NCBI GenBank assembly: GCA_910578465.1
Contig: CAJTPW010000001.1
Span: forward strand, 186,001-250,000
Direction of reading: 5' to 3'
Length of the DNA: 64,000 bases
From: an uncultured Vampirovibrio sp.
GTDB lineage: Bacteria; Cyanobacteriota; Vampirovibrionia; Gastranaerophilales; Gastranaerophilaceae
A program made the translations under genes and the position numbers. The notes under the pieces are model-generated. The model was given only the letters and a program-made list of their open reading frames with translations, searched no databases and had not been told where the DNA came from. Positions 1 to 10,400 of the stretch are shown piece after piece. The stretch's first letter is position 1, and every line of letters starts with the position of its first letter.

Positions 1-79
1 TCTTTTCATCGGACACTTTTGTCAAAATGCCGTTTACAAATTGCGATATTTCTTCCTGTGAAAATGTTTTGGATGTCAC
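1..79 (-). CDS. 5' end of an unidentified gene (partial)
   Basis: A GTG start at 77-79 (minus strand) follows a good ribosome binding site (GAGGAG, about 9 bases upstream). The reading frame then stays open to the window edge. An in-frame TAG lies just upstream (116-118), so no start can lie further upstream than that, and the GTG is the best one. The visible product begins VTSKTFSQEEISQF and is too short to identify. It lies 50 bases downstream of the heptose adenylyltransferase gene on the same strand, so it is probably in the same operon. I do not assign a function. Confidence 0.5.
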   Translation of the reverse strand, partial: MTSKTFSQEEISQFVNGILTKVSDEK

Positions 80-129
80 GCTTATTGTCTCCTCTTGTCT
101 GATAAAGCCGTATGTCTATTTTAGTACAA

Positions 130-594
130 TTATTTCATTTTGTCGATTATTTTTGTTGTGGATTTACCTTCAACAAAATCTATGAATTCAACCCAGCCTT
201 TGTTTTTTAAAATTACATCCGCTTCAGGCAGGGTTTTTAAGGTATAATCCGCCCCTTTTGTATATATATTGGGTTTTATGGCGTCTAAAAGATTCCTCGG
301 GGAATCTTCATCAAAAAGAACAACATAATCGACCGAACTTAAGGCACAAAGAACTTCTGCTCTGTCGTTTTCATTGTTTACGGGTCTTGTTGGGCCCTTG
401 ATTGATTTAACGGAAACATCCGAATTTAAGCCTACGATTAAAACGTCGCCAAAACTTTTGCTTTTTTTAAGATATCTCACATGGCCCACATGCAAAATAT
501 CAAAACAGCCGTTTGTTGCAACAATTGTCTTTCCTTGTTTTTTTATCTGGTTTACCAGCTCTTCAATTTTAGACTGTTCAATAACTTTACCCAT
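130..594 (-). CDS. rfaE2: D-glycero-beta-D-manno-heptose 1-phosphate adenylyltransferase
   Basis: The 154-residue protein is a cytidylyltransferase-like nucleotidyltransferase. It matches the stand-alone C-terminal half of HldE/RfaE, which adenylates heptose 1-phosphate to ADP-heptose for LPS inner core or glycoprotein heptose. It shows the TNGCFDILHVGHVRYL block with the HxGH signature (residues about 36-39), a conserved LNSD segment, and a C-terminal EGKSTTKII motif typical of the family. The length fits the adenylyltransferase-only form, so the kinase half must be encoded elsewhere. A bidirectional hairpin separates it from the upstream parvulin gene, so it probably has its own promoter in 600-750. 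Its presence supports a diderm, LPS-making cell. Confidence 0.9.
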   Translation of the reverse strand: MGKVIEQSKIEELVNQIKKQGKTIVATNGCFDILHVGHVRYLKKSKSFGDVLIVGLNSDVSVKSIKGPTRPVNNENDRAEVLCALSSVDYVVLFDEDSPRNLLDAIKPNIYTKGADYTLKTLPEADVILKNKGWVEFIDFVEGKSTTKIIDKMK

Positions 595-653
595 TTTTAA
601 CTTTACCTGTTTTTAAAACACACCTTTAAAATTATACAAATTTATGCAAATTT

Positions 654-685
654 AAAACCGTCCCCTATTTTTAAAGGACGGTTTT
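654..685 (-). terminator. Rho-independent terminator after the parvulin/mfd genes
   Basis: Two perfect 10-base arms, AAAACCGTCC and GGACGGTTTT, enclose a 12-base loop. The T-rich arm ends face both ways, so it can act on either strand. It lies between the stop of the parvulin gene (755) and the start of rfaE2 (594). Confidence 0.75.
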
Positions 686-754
686 ATAATATCATATTTT
701 TTTATAAATTGTCTAATTTTCGTATCTTGTGCCGCAAATTATGCACACTGAAAA

Positions 755-1855
755 CTACTTGCCCTGCTGGTTTTGAATGCCGTTTCTGATTGCATTTTGA
801 ATACTTTCAGGCTTAAAGCTTTCATCGATATATTCAACTTTAGCTGAAGCTTTCAGGCCTTCAAAAAGTTTTTGTAAAGCTGTAATTTTCTTTTGTTGTT
901 CAAGGAAAGTTTTGATTTCATCCTTAACTTTGTCTAAGGGCTGTAAACCTTTAGCAGCTCTGTCTTTTACGATGATAATGTGGTTTCCGAATTCTGAAAC
1001 AACTACTTCTGAAACGGTATCCGGTTTCAGGCTGAATGCAGCGTCGGCAAAAGGCTTAACCATGGCTTCTTTCGGGAAGAAACCGAGGTCTCCGCCGTTT
1101 ACTGCAGAACCTTTGTCATCAGAATATTTTTTAGCAAGTTCCGCAAATTTTTCAGGATTTTTAACGGCTTCTTCTCTTACTTTTTTTGCAAGAGCTGTTT
1201 TTTCTTCCATTTTTGCTTTAACTTTTGCATCAATCTGCTCAGCGTTTAATTTACCGTTTTTATCCGCTTCAATTATTTCCTGTTTAATTTTATCGGGGTT
1301 TGCTTCAATTAAGATATGAGAAGCTCTAACCCTTTCAGGACGGTTGAAAGCGGCTTTATTTGAATTGTAAAAATCGGAAACTTCTTTATCTGAAACTTTA
1401 ACATCTGCAGTGGCCTGAACAAGCTTATCCACTTTGATTTCATTTACTAAATCTTCTTTTAATTGGGCTTCGGTTACGCTGTTTTGTTTTAAAACTTCTT
1501 TTAATCTTTCTTCCGAACCTAACTTATCAGCGATTTCTTTTCTTTTAGCTTTAATTTCTTCGTTTGAAACCGTGATTTTGTGTTCTTTTATTTGTTGTTC
1601 AAGGATGGTTTTTACAATAAGTTCGTTTACAATTCTATCCTTTGCCATAAGCATTACAAAACTGTTCGGGTTTTTAAGATTGTCGCCCATTTGCTGCATT
1701 TGCGGGGTTTTTAATTGTCTGTCGAGCGCTTTTTCATATTGTGCTCTTGTAATAGGTTCGCCGTTTACCTTTATAATGGCGCTTTTATCGAGCGCACAGC
1801 CTGTAAGTAAACCGATTGAAAGCCCTGCAACAATCAGGGATTTAGCTAATTTCAT
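755..1855 (-). CDS. SurA/PrsA-like peptidyl-prolyl cis-trans isomerase lipoprotein
   Basis: The 366-residue protein begins with a lipoprotein signal: a Lys-containing N-terminus, a hydrophobic stretch and the lipobox LTGC (Cys at about residue 20). A SurA-N/PrsA-like chaperone region follows, then a parvulin rotamase domain (about residues 175-305). The parvulin marks are RASHIL, GGDLGFF and the SEFGNHIIIV ending. It is expected to fold exported proteins at the outer face of the inner membrane or in the periplasm. The start has a strong ribosome binding site (GAGGAG). It lies 30 bases after mfd and is probably co-transcribed, an arrangement also common in Firmicutes. Lys-rich charged stretches at about 195-235 look like an insertion in the linker. 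Confidence 0.88.
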   Translation of the reverse strand: MKLAKSLIVAGLSIGLLTGCALDKSAIIKVNGEPITRAQYEKALDRQLKTPQMQQMGDNLKNPNSFVMLMAKDRIVNELIVKTILEQQIKEHKITVSNEEIKAKRKEIADKLGSEERLKEVLKQNSVTEAQLKEDLVNEIKVDKLVQATADVKVSDKEVSDFYNSNKAAFNRPERVRASHILIEANPDKIKQEIIEADKNGKLNAEQIDAKVKAKMEEKTALAKKVREEAVKNPEKFAELAKKYSDDKGSAVNGGDLGFFPKEAMVKPFADAAFSLKPDTVSEVVVSEFGNHIIIVKDRAAKGLQPLDKVKDEIKTFLEQQKKITALQKLFEGLKASAKVEYIDESFKPESIQNAIRNGIQNQQGK

Positions 1856-1885
1856 AAATATTTCTCCTCTTCTTTAAATCGAATT

Positions 1886-4800
1886 TTATTTTTTAAATTC
1901 TAATATTATATGAGATATATAATAAAACAAATCCGCCAATATGTTAAATATTTCATTAAATTCGAGCCCTGATTTTTTCATTAAAAGTATGCCTTTAGCG
2001 TCTTTTACCGATTTTGGAGGGTTTGTCCACTGAAAATATTTTGTAATATTTATATCCAGTTTTCTTTTTAAAATAAGCCATTCCTGCATTGTATAAGGGG
2101 TGTAAATCCTTATATTATCAGGAGTTTCGCGAATTTGTGTGATATCAATTGCGGTTCCTAAAAGCCTTAAACGTATTAATTTTATAAGGTTTTCAACACT
2201 TTCAGGGAGTTTTGAAAACCTGTCCCTAAAACTTGCCGCCATGCTCTCAAGCTCTGATATGCTTTTAACATCCGAAAGCCTTTTGTATTCAAGCATTTTC
2301 TGTTCATATGACCCCACCCACTCATCCGGAATATAAGCTGTTGCCTTAATATCAACAATGCAAGGCTCATGCTTTGCGGGGGTTTGCTCTTTGGCGTAAC
2401 CATAAGGTGAAAATCCTTGTTTAGCTTGGGTTTTAAGCTCATTAACACACTCTTCCAAAAGGCTTACATAAGTGTCAAAACCGACATTTACCATATGTCC
2501 GTGCTGTTTTGCCCCTAAAATATTCCCAACACCCCTGATTTCAATGTCTCTGAGCGCAATTTGATACCCAGAACCAAGGCTGGAGAAGTCTTTTATGGCA
2601 CTCAATCTTTTAAAAGCATCGGCGGATAATTCTTTTGATTTTTTATAGAAACAATAGCAAAATGCTTGCCTGTCGGACCTTCCAACCCTTCCTCGGAGCT
2701 GATACAATTGTGCCAGGCCGAATCTGTCCGAATCGTTAATAATAATCGTATTTGCATTCGAAATATCGAGGCCTGATTCTATAATTGTTGTGCAAAGCAA
2801 GATGTCATAAGCCTTCATGGCAAAATCGTACATAATTTTTTCAAGCTCATTTTCGTTCATCTGTCCGTGTGCGACGGCTATTCTTGCGTTAGGAAGCAGG
2901 TTTTGAAGATATTGAGCCACCGTATATATGCTCTCTACGCGGTTGTGCACGAAAAAGACCTGCCCGTCGCGTTGCAGTTCGTGGTTTATAGCGTTCTTCA
3001 AAAAGGCCTCGTTAAATTCTCCGACGTAGGTTTTAACAGGAAGCCTGTTCTTGGGGGGTGTGTTGATTAAACTCATATTTTTCAATCCCGATAGTGCCAT
3101 ATTAAGGGTTCTGGGTATTGGAGTGGCTGACATTGCAAGTATATCAATGTTTTCACGGAAACGTTTCAGCTTTTCCTTATGTGCCACGCCGAATTTGTGC
3201 TCTTCATCAATTACAAGAAGGCCTAAATTCTTAAATTCACGATCAAAAAGCAGGCTGTGCGTACCTATTACAACATCGCATGTGCCATCAACCAGCATTT
3301 TCAGTGTTTCCCGACGTTCTTTTGCGGTCTTAAACCTTGATAAAAGCTGTACATTAACTGAAAACGGCTTAAATCTTTCTGCTATGGTTTGATAATGCTG
3401 CAGGGCTAAAATAGTCGTAGGCGCAATAAGGGCGGCCTGTTTGCCCGACATAACAGCCTTAAATATAGCCCTAATCGCAACTTCCGTCTTTCCAAAGCCG
3501 ACATCCGCGCATATAAGCCTGTCCATCGGGCGCTCGGATTCCATATCGGCTTTAACTTCTTCTATAGACCTCATCTGGTCGGGGGTTTCGGTGAATTCAA
3601 AAGCATCTTCCATTTCATACTGCCAGGTGGTATCGGGCTCAAACGCTATGCCTGTGCTCATTTCACGTTTAGCGTACAGTTTTAATAAATCATACGCAAT
3701 TTCTTTAACCTCATTCTTTGCTTTGTTTTTCGTATTTTCCCAAGCGGCTCCGCCCATCTTGGAGAGCTTTGGTTTTGCGCTGCCTCCGCCTCTGTATCTG
3801 TATAAAAGGTTAATCTGCTCTGCGGGCATAAAAAGTTTGTCTCCGCCCTGAAATTCAATCTCAAGGTAATCTTTAAGAGCGCCGTCCATTTCTTCTTTTC
3901 TTAGCCCCTTAAATATCCCAATACCATGGATTGTATGCACCACAAATTCATTTTCCATAATATCGTTTATGGAATCGATATAATCTTGAGATTGCTTGTT
4001 GGATGAGTATTTTCGGCTTGTAATGTCTTTAGAGCGCTTGTTAAAAAGCTCTTTATCGGTTAAAAATATCCATTTTTCCTTATTTAATACGCTTTTTGAT
4101 GTTTCAATATCCTCTAAAATGCCGCCGCCCGAGGTTAAAGGGGGTAATATAAAAATGTTTTCGGAGAATATTTCAAATTCTTTTAATATTTCAGAAAATC
4201 TTTTAGGGTAGTTTGTACATATAAAAACCCTTGCTCCATCTTTGATTGCACCTTTTATAAATTTAGAAATTTCATCCCCGGAGGATGAGAAAAAGGGCGG
4301 AAGCTCCGTATTGAATTCGATTAAATCGTTTGCAAATGTTGTGTCTGAAATTGACTCATAGCCTAAAGCATCGCCTTCAAAATTTTCCAGAAACGTATCA
4401 AAACCTATGCGCTTAAACTTTTGAACCTCTTTTTTAAATTCATTAAATGTTACGTGATTTTTGTCCGAAACGGGTAATTTTAAGCCTGAAGCGAGGTTTG
4501 TTTGATAACTTTTTAAAAGCTCATCATCAAGATTTTCAAATTTTGCATTAATCTGTGTCGTATCATCATAGATTAAAATATAGTCTTTAAAAAAGTCCAA
4601 AGGGCTTACTAAATCTTTATTCAGGTAATTTTGATAATATTCAATTCCTTCAAAATACCCTTCATTATCAATCTTTTCCGAGAGTTCTTTGTATAAAATA
4701 TCAACAGCTTCATTTTTGCCATACTTTTGAATTTCTTCAATTTCTTTATTTAGCTTTGATTTGAAACTTTTTTTAATCTCATCGTTTAACAAAAATTTAT

Positions 4801-5476
4801 GCAAAGGAAAAATCGTTATATTTTCAAGTTTTTTAAAGCTTTTCTGGGTGTTCGGGTCAAACATTCTGATGTCTTCAACCGCGTCTGCAAAAAATTCCAC
4901 ACGAACAGGGGAGGAATAAAGGGTGTAAATATCAAGAATATCGCCCTTGATTGAAAATTCGCCCGCATCCATTGCCATCGGCACTCTTTTGTAACCAAGA
5001 TTTACCAGTTTTTCAATTGTACCCGCATAATCAAGTTCTTCATCCTTTTTTATTTTGAATGAATTTTTACTGTAAAAATTTTTATTCGGAAATTTTTCAA
5101 GCAAAGCCTTAACGGGCGCTATAACAAGAGGGTTAGAGCCGTTTGCAGCCTCCGTTAATACATTTACCTGTTCTTCATATATGTAATAATTTCTATCCAC
5201 ATCTTCATAAGGGTTAATCTCTTGAAAGGGAAGGATTTTAGACTCAAGCTCGAATACTTCTTCCAGATCTTTTTGATATTTCAGAGCGGACTGTTCGTTT
5301 GATGTAATGAAAAGTATTTTTTTGCCGAGTGTGTTTATTTTATTTAAAATTAAAAGCCTTAAAGGATTATTGAGCCCTGTGAGGCTAAGGTTTATACCCA
5401 CTTCTTTTCTTTTTAAAAAACGGGTCAGGGCGGGCAAATCAAAGCTTTTAAAAATTTCTGTCACACTGCTTAACAT
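1886..5476 (-). CDS. mfd: Transcription-repair coupling factor Mfd
   Basis: At 1196 residues this is a full-length Mfd. It uses ATP to push stalled RNA polymerase off damaged DNA and recruits UvrA. The N-terminal UvrB-like region is followed by an RNA-polymerase-interacting CarD-like domain (about 490-580, with the segment VVHTIHGIGIFKGL) and a RecG-like superfamily 2 helicase core. Core motifs seen are Walker A GFGKTEVA, the DEEH box in VIDEEHKFGV, SATPIPRT and the RGRVGRS motif. A C-terminal TRCF domain ends the protein. No ribosome binding site precedes the ATG. Instead an extended -10 (TGGTATAAT) ends six bases before it, which predicts a leaderless message. Confidence 0.97.
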   Translation of the reverse strand: MLSSVTEIFKSFDLPALTRFLKRKEVGINLSLTGLNNPLRLLILNKINTLGKKILFITSNEQSALKYQKDLEEVFELESKILPFQEINPYEDVDRNYYIYEEQVNVLTEAANGSNPLVIAPVKALLEKFPNKNFYSKNSFKIKKDEELDYAGTIEKLVNLGYKRVPMAMDAGEFSIKGDILDIYTLYSSPVRVEFFADAVEDIRMFDPNTQKSFKKLENITIFPLHKFLLNDEIKKSFKSKLNKEIEEIQKYGKNEAVDILYKELSEKIDNEGYFEGIEYYQNYLNKDLVSPLDFFKDYILIYDDTTQINAKFENLDDELLKSYQTNLASGLKLPVSDKNHVTFNEFKKEVQKFKRIGFDTFLENFEGDALGYESISDTTFANDLIEFNTELPPFFSSSGDEISKFIKGAIKDGARVFICTNYPKRFSEILKEFEIFSENIFILPPLTSGGGILEDIETSKSVLNKEKWIFLTDKELFNKRSKDITSRKYSSNKQSQDYIDSINDIMENEFVVHTIHGIGIFKGLRKEEMDGALKDYLEIEFQGGDKLFMPAEQINLLYRYRGGGSAKPKLSKMGGAAWENTKNKAKNEVKEIAYDLLKLYAKREMSTGIAFEPDTTWQYEMEDAFEFTETPDQMRSIEEVKADMESERPMDRLICADVGFGKTEVAIRAIFKAVMSGKQAALIAPTTILALQHYQTIAERFKPFSVNVQLLSRFKTAKERRETLKMLVDGTCDVVIGTHSLLFDREFKNLGLLVIDEEHKFGVAHKEKLKRFRENIDILAMSATPIPRTLNMALSGLKNMSLINTPPKNRLPVKTYVGEFNEAFLKNAINHELQRDGQVFFVHNRVESIYTVAQYLQNLLPNARIAVAHGQMNENELEKIMYDFAMKAYDILLCTTIIESGLDISNANTIIINDSDRFGLAQLYQLRGRVGRSDRQAFCYCFYKKSKELSADAFKRLSAIKDFSSLGSGYQIALRDIEIRGVGNILGAKQHGHMVNVGFDTYVSLLEECVNELKTQAKQGFSPYGYAKEQTPAKHEPCIVDIKATAYIPDEWVGSYEQKMLEYKRLSDVKSISELESMAASFRDRFSKLPESVENLIKLIRLRLLGTAIDITQIRETPDNIRIYTPYTMQEWLILKRKLDINITKYFQWTNPPKSVKDAKGILLMKKSGLEFNEIFNILADLFYYISHIILEFKK

Positions 5477-5482
5477 AAGAAA

Positions 5483-5491
5483 ATTATACCA
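5483..5491 (-). promoter_or_regulatory. Extended -10 promoter of mfd (leaderless)
   Basis: The minus strand reads TGGTATAAT, then six bases (TTTCTT), then the mfd ATG. No good -35 lies 16-18 bases upstream, as expected for an extended -10. Transcription would start at or next to the A of the ATG. Confidence 0.6.
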
Positions 5492-5540
5492 TCAAAACAC
5501 TTGTTTGAAGCACCCTTTTGAGTGTTGTTCGTGTGTGAAA

Positions 5541-6503
5541 TTAAACGCAGTCTTTATAATCTTCAAGCATTGCAGCGCCTATAACGCCCGAGTAATCTTC
5601 AAGTTCTGCTTTTTTAAACTTTGTAATTCCGCTTGGTACGGGCAAGGCCTTTGCTCTTGCTTTTTTAATAGTGCTTAAATAAATTTCATCAATGCTTTGA
5701 ATGAGCCCACCGCCAAGGATTATAAGTTCGGGGTTATAAAAATTCATAACGCTTGCAATGCCGCCTGAAAGATATTCTATAGCTTCGTTTACGTACTGTG
5801 TTACTACTTCATCTCTTGCATCGAGAGATTTTTTAATGTGCTTGGAGCTTATGGAACCTGCGTTTGTAAACTCTGTTATTATTGATTTTCTACCTTTTTT
5901 TACCGCTCCCAAAATTCTTGATTCAATGGCGCTTCTGCTTGCGTATGCTTCAAGACAGCCGTTTCCTCCGCATGAGCAGCTTCTTCCGTTTAAATCCACA
6001 ATTATGTGGCCGATTTCACCTGCAGAGCCGCTTGCTCCGTAGTGAATTTTACCGTTTTTTATGATTGAGGAACCGATTCCCGTTCCGACAAAAATGCAAA
6101 CTATATCTTTAAAGCCTCTGCCTGCGCCGTAAATTAACTCGCCAAGCGCTGCAACTTCAACGTCATTGCCGCAAAAAACGGGAATATTGTATTTTTGCTC
6201 AATCAGCTCTTTAACATGAAAGTCTTTGCATTCAAGGTTTGCACCGTTTATTAAAATTCCTTTTTCTCTGTCAACCTGTCCTGCAAGCCCGAGGCCGATT
6301 GATGCAATATCGCTTTTGGAAACAGGGGAAGAATTTAAAAGCTCATCCAGTGTTTCAAGGATTTTGTCCCCGATTTTTTTATTCCCCTTTTCTTTTTTAG
6401 TTTTGTTTTTGACCTCTGAAATGACTTTGCCGCTTTGCTTTTCAACAAGTCCTGCAAGGATTTTTGTTCCGCCTAAGTCAATTCCTATTGAATATTTTTT
6501 CAT
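5541..6503 (-). CDS. ROK-family sugar kinase (glucokinase-like)
   Basis: The 320-residue protein has the phosphate-binding motif IGIDLGGTKILAGLV at its N-terminus and the second ATP motif FVGTGIGSSII. It carries the ROK zinc signature, GEIGH followed by CSCGGNGCLEAY, with catalytic Asp in GNDVEVAALGE. It probably phosphorylates glucose or a related hexose in the cytoplasm. ROK members also use N-acetylmannosamine or fructose, so the substrate is not certain. No N-terminal HTH is present, so it is a kinase and not a ROK repressor. It lies 10 bases after the acyltransferase gene and is likely co-transcribed with it. Confidence 0.85.
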   Translation of the reverse strand: MKKYSIGIDLGGTKILAGLVEKQSGKVISEVKNKTKKEKGNKKIGDKILETLDELLNSSPVSKSDIASIGLGLAGQVDREKGILINGANLECKDFHVKELIEQKYNIPVFCGNDVEVAALGELIYGAGRGFKDIVCIFVGTGIGSSIIKNGKIHYGASGSAGEIGHIIVDLNGRSCSCGGNGCLEAYASRSAIESRILGAVKKGRKSIITEFTNAGSISSKHIKKSLDARDEVVTQYVNEAIEYLSGGIASVMNFYNPELIILGGGLIQSIDEIYLSTIKKARAKALPVPSGITKFKKAELEDYSGVIGAAMLEDYKDCV

Positions 6504-6513
6504 TTAAAATCTG

Positions 6514-7344
6514 CTACTCTTCATTGTTTTTAATGCCGATACTTTTTAATTTACTCTCAATTTGGCGCCACCAGTGGAGTTTTTCTTTATATAAATATTC
6601 ATATCCTTCAAAATCACCCTTTGAAATACTTGCCTGTTGTGAATCGAGGAAGTTTTCAAATTCGCGCTCAAGTTTGTGGGTAAATTCTTTTCTGTCAAAA
6701 TTCGGGTCCGTAATTATCTTTGGTTCGCCAAATTCAACCAGAACTTCAGGCCTGTCTTGTCTTAAGAATGTAAAATTTACGCCAACGGGAATCAAATTTA
6801 CACCGCCGAATTTTTTGGCGGCATTTTTTGCCATATATGCAAGCCCGGTTTGGAAAGTTTCAGGTCTGTAATGTGGCGGTCTTATAATTCCCTGCGGAAA
6901 AAGCCAAAAGGCTATATCGGGGTCTTTTAAGGTATCTGCCGCATATTTAAGGGATTGCATAGCGCTTTGCGGAGATTTTTTATTAATCGGAAAACACCCC
7001 ACATATTGAAAAAGGGGAAATCTGTTCATTTCTTCAATCATGAGGCGCATTCTGAATTTGCCGATTTTTCTTAATATAAAATGTATTGTAATATAGCCTA
7101 TAAGACCATCCCACCAGTTTGAATGGGGTGCATAAAAGATTGTTGCAAAGTTTTTATCCCTTTTTTCAAAATTATCTAAACCTTTAAACATTAAGGAGTA
7201 AAACCTGCTTTTTAACATTGAAAGGAAGATAAAATTACCGACAAAGTGCCAAAACGGCACATTTTTCGCTTCTCTGAATTTTTCTTCCCTGTTTCTTATT
7301 TTTGTCGGGGGAATTTCACTGTATAAATGTTTTGGTGCACTCAT
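6514..7344 (-). CDS. PlsC-like 1-acylglycerol-3-phosphate acyltransferase
   Basis: The 276-residue protein has the acyltransferase HX4D catalytic motif (HSNWWD, about residue 75) and a FPQGI block in the place of the usual FPEGT. A short hydrophobic segment lies near residues 30-45. It probably transfers an acyl group to lysophosphatidic acid or a related lysolipid at the inner membrane. The Glu to Gln change in the glycerol-phosphate-binding motif is notable, so the acceptor may differ. There is no ribosome binding site. A consensus promoter (TTGACA, 17 bases, TAAAAT) ends six bases before the ATG, predicting a leaderless transcript that also carries the ROK kinase gene. Confidence 0.8.
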   Translation of the reverse strand: MSAPKHLYSEIPPTKIRNREEKFREAKNVPFWHFVGNFIFLSMLKSRFYSLMFKGLDNFEKRDKNFATIFYAPHSNWWDGLIGYITIHFILRKIGKFRMRLMIEEMNRFPLFQYVGCFPINKKSPQSAMQSLKYAADTLKDPDIAFWLFPQGIIRPPHYRPETFQTGLAYMAKNAAKKFGGVNLIPVGVNFTFLRQDRPEVLVEFGEPKIITDPNFDRKEFTHKLEREFENFLDSQQASISKGDFEGYEYLYKEKLHWWRQIESKLKSIGIKNNEE

Positions 7345-7350
7345 AGCCTA

Positions 7351-7379
7351 ATTTTATTTTAAATTGTAAACTGTGTCAA
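7351..7379 (-). promoter_or_regulatory. Consensus sigma-70 promoter of the acyltransferase gene (leaderless)
   Basis: On the minus strand a perfect TTGACA (7374-7379) is followed by a 17-base spacer and TAAAAT (7351-7356). TAGGCT then leads directly to the ATG at 7344. This is one of the best promoters in the window, and it fixes the short distance to the start codon seen at several other genes. Confidence 0.75.
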
Positions 7380-7419
7380 ATTTATTCCTTCAAGTCTTTT
7401 CAGCCTGAAATTGCGGGGT

Positions 7420-10400
7420 TTACTGCATTATTCGTTTAAGCTGGCAATATGCCTTGAATGAAGTCAGTTCTTTTTGAATAACGTAATGATGTCTTGTGAG
7501 GTTTAAATTTGTTGCGATATTAAGAGCTTTTTCATAAGTTTTTATGGTGTTTTGGGCAACCTCAAGTTTTCTTGAAGCGTCAATTGTTGCAATCGAATCC
7601 TGCATAATATTTGCACGCAGCTTATATAAAATCATCTGCAGGAACACAAGCTCGTTTATGTTTGCATCCTGAAAAGCAAGCTCGGAGTATGTTTTGGCAT
7701 TATCAAGCTCTCCTTTGTTTAGATACGCTTTTGCCATTAAAGCCTGGAATAAGATTTTAAAGTAAATTGAATTTATTTTTGTGCTTTCGCAAATTTTAAT
7801 GGCTTTTTCACAAATTTCAATTGCTTTGTCGGCGCCGTTTGTTGCCATTGTGGCTTTTGCACTTATATACCATGAAATTAAAGCTCCGAGTGCAATTTTT
7901 TCTTTTGAAAACCAGGTCATCTCTTCGGCGCAAATTTCAAGAGCTTTAAGAGCGTTTCCTTCTTCTAAAATTACATAGGCAAGAACCGCTTTAATTATAT
8001 TTTTGCTGTAATTATCTCCGCAGTTATTTGCAAAGGTTACAGCCTCAAAAAGCTCATCCCTTATTTTTTCATCAAAGTCATTTTTTAGGATTTTATTAAA
8101 TATATCAATGGTGTTCCATTTTGAAACAAGCTTGGAATCATCAATTGCGTATGAGAAATCTTTGACGATGGATTGCAATATTTCATCCGAAAGTTCCAAA
8201 TATCCTTTAACCGTATAAGCAAATGCAGTTGCAAGCTTAAGTTTTACAATGATTTTCGGCTCAAGAATTATCTTTTCTTTTTTCTTTTCTTTAAATACTT
8301 CTTTTTCAACGGCATCTATAAGTTCAAATACGGCAGGATTGCCTTGTTCTGCCAAGGCTTCAATTAAAATTATATTTGCCTTAATCCATGAGCTGTAAAT
8401 TTCTCTCATGTTTGAAAAATCATTCTTTTTGGGGTGTTTGAGCCAATCTTGCAGCGGCGGGTTAATTTCCGTGTTTACAATGGTGTTTACTTCTTCAAAA
8501 TTTCCCGTATGCAAAAGTGCTTCCGCTTTTCTTGTTTTAATTAAAGCGCGCTGAAGCTCAAATTTCGGTTTGTCAAAATATTGAAGCACGGTGTCTGCCG
8601 TTTCAATTACGGCAGGAAAATTTTGCACCATTTTTAAGCTGTGAATTAAATACCCCGAAAGTTCAATCACCTTTTCTTCTTCATCTCTGTTTTTTGCGTT
8701 AATAAGAGCAGAAGTGAGATAATCCACGGCTTCTTTCGGGTTTTTGTCGTATGTTAATTTTCCAAGCCTTTCAAAGATGTTGTTTTTAATATAAAAGGCA
8801 TTGGGGTGTTTCATTTCTTCAAGGTTTGCAAGACTTTGCTTCTGGCACATCGTATAAAATGCAACATCGCCTATAAATGAAGCAGCTTTTAAATTTGCGG
8901 TCCAAAGGTCGAAAGCAAGTGCTTTATCGCCTGTGGTTTGCGCTAAAAGAGCGCGTATTGCAGGGGAAGATACCGTTCTTCTGCAAGTTTCCGCTAAAAG
9001 CTTTGCCGCATAAGGTTTCAGGTTATCATTATTTTTTGCTTCCGAATAAATATGGGTCCAGATAAGCGTATTTTTAAACCTGTAAATATTTTCGCTTTTT
9101 TTAACGAAATATCCTGTTTTTTCTAAAGATGATACAATTCTTGCAAAGCTGTCATCTGAAAGTTCAAAAACTGTTTGCAAAATAGATTTTGTAAATTTTC
9201 CCCCGAGAAGCGAGGCTGTTGCAAGGAAAGAATAGAGCGAATGACTTGTTTCTTTTAAAAACCTGAGTCTTGCATCCAAAATTTCCCCGAGTGTTTGCGG
9301 AACAAAATAATTTTCTTCTTTTATATCGTAAACAAACTCTTTTCCTTTTAAATAAACCTTTTTGGTCTCTAAAAGGTGTTCAATTACCTGCTCAATGTAT
9401 GCAAAGTTTCCCTGTGAATTTAAAATTATCTGATTTGAGATTTTTTCAGGCAGCACTTCAAATGAGCCGAGTCTTAATTTTAAATGTTCCTTAATATCGT
9501 CAATTTCATTGGCTGCAAGATTTATGTTTAAGCATGCATTTTTTGGCAGTTTGTCCGAATTTATATACATATTCAGAGCATGCTGGTTTCTGTATGTTAA
9601 AAGGAATTTTGCGCCCTGTGTAAAGAAATCTTTGTTTGTTAAATATTTTATAAATTCAAAAGATGTCTCATCAATCAAATCAAAGTCATCTACGATGATT
9701 ACAAGCTTAGATTCGCCTCGAAGTGCTTCGAGCACATCTTTTATATCACTGAATGTTTTTTGTTTGTTTGTTAAAATGTTTTCATAAAAATCTTCACCCA
9801 CAGGATATACAAGATTAATCAGGGTTTCAATTTTAGACGGGTTAAAACTGCCGTTTTCCGTATCTTTTCCGTTCATAAAAGAAAGGTTTTTCTGCAGAAT
9901 ATTTCTTAATTCTTTCACCCTTTTTTCATATTTTGAAGGTACAAAAGAAAGATTAAAAAGCGAAAGCAGGATATCTTGAAAAAGACCGAGCGGAGTAATT
10001 TGCGTTAATGCGCTGCAATGTCCTTTTAAGACAAGAATGTTTGTATCTTCAAGCTTTTTATAGAGTTTTTCCAGAAGAAAACTTTTGCCCGCGCCCCTTG
10101 GTGCGTTGATTGAAATTCCTTTTATTTCACTTGAAGAATCGCTTAAAGTATCATATACAAGCTCGAGCGCCACATCTTCCTTAACGGATTTTGACTGCGT
10201 AAATTCGGGCTTCTGGTCCAGAAATACCATTTTGTAAGATTCGGGAGAGATTTTAATCAGAGGAATTTCATCCGATAAAATTTTATAAGCGCCTTCTGAT
10301 GTTATAATATCTTTTTCAATACCGAAATCAAGCTGTTTTATGTGCTGTTTTTGTGCTCCGTGGGCTTTAATCTCTCCTTCCGCAAGCACAGCAAATTTGA

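Noticed and set aside
5489..5540. Terminator between the ROK kinase gene and mfd
   Set aside because: A CACTC-AAAA-GGGTG hairpin is short, contains a G-U pair and has no T run, so I did not call it.
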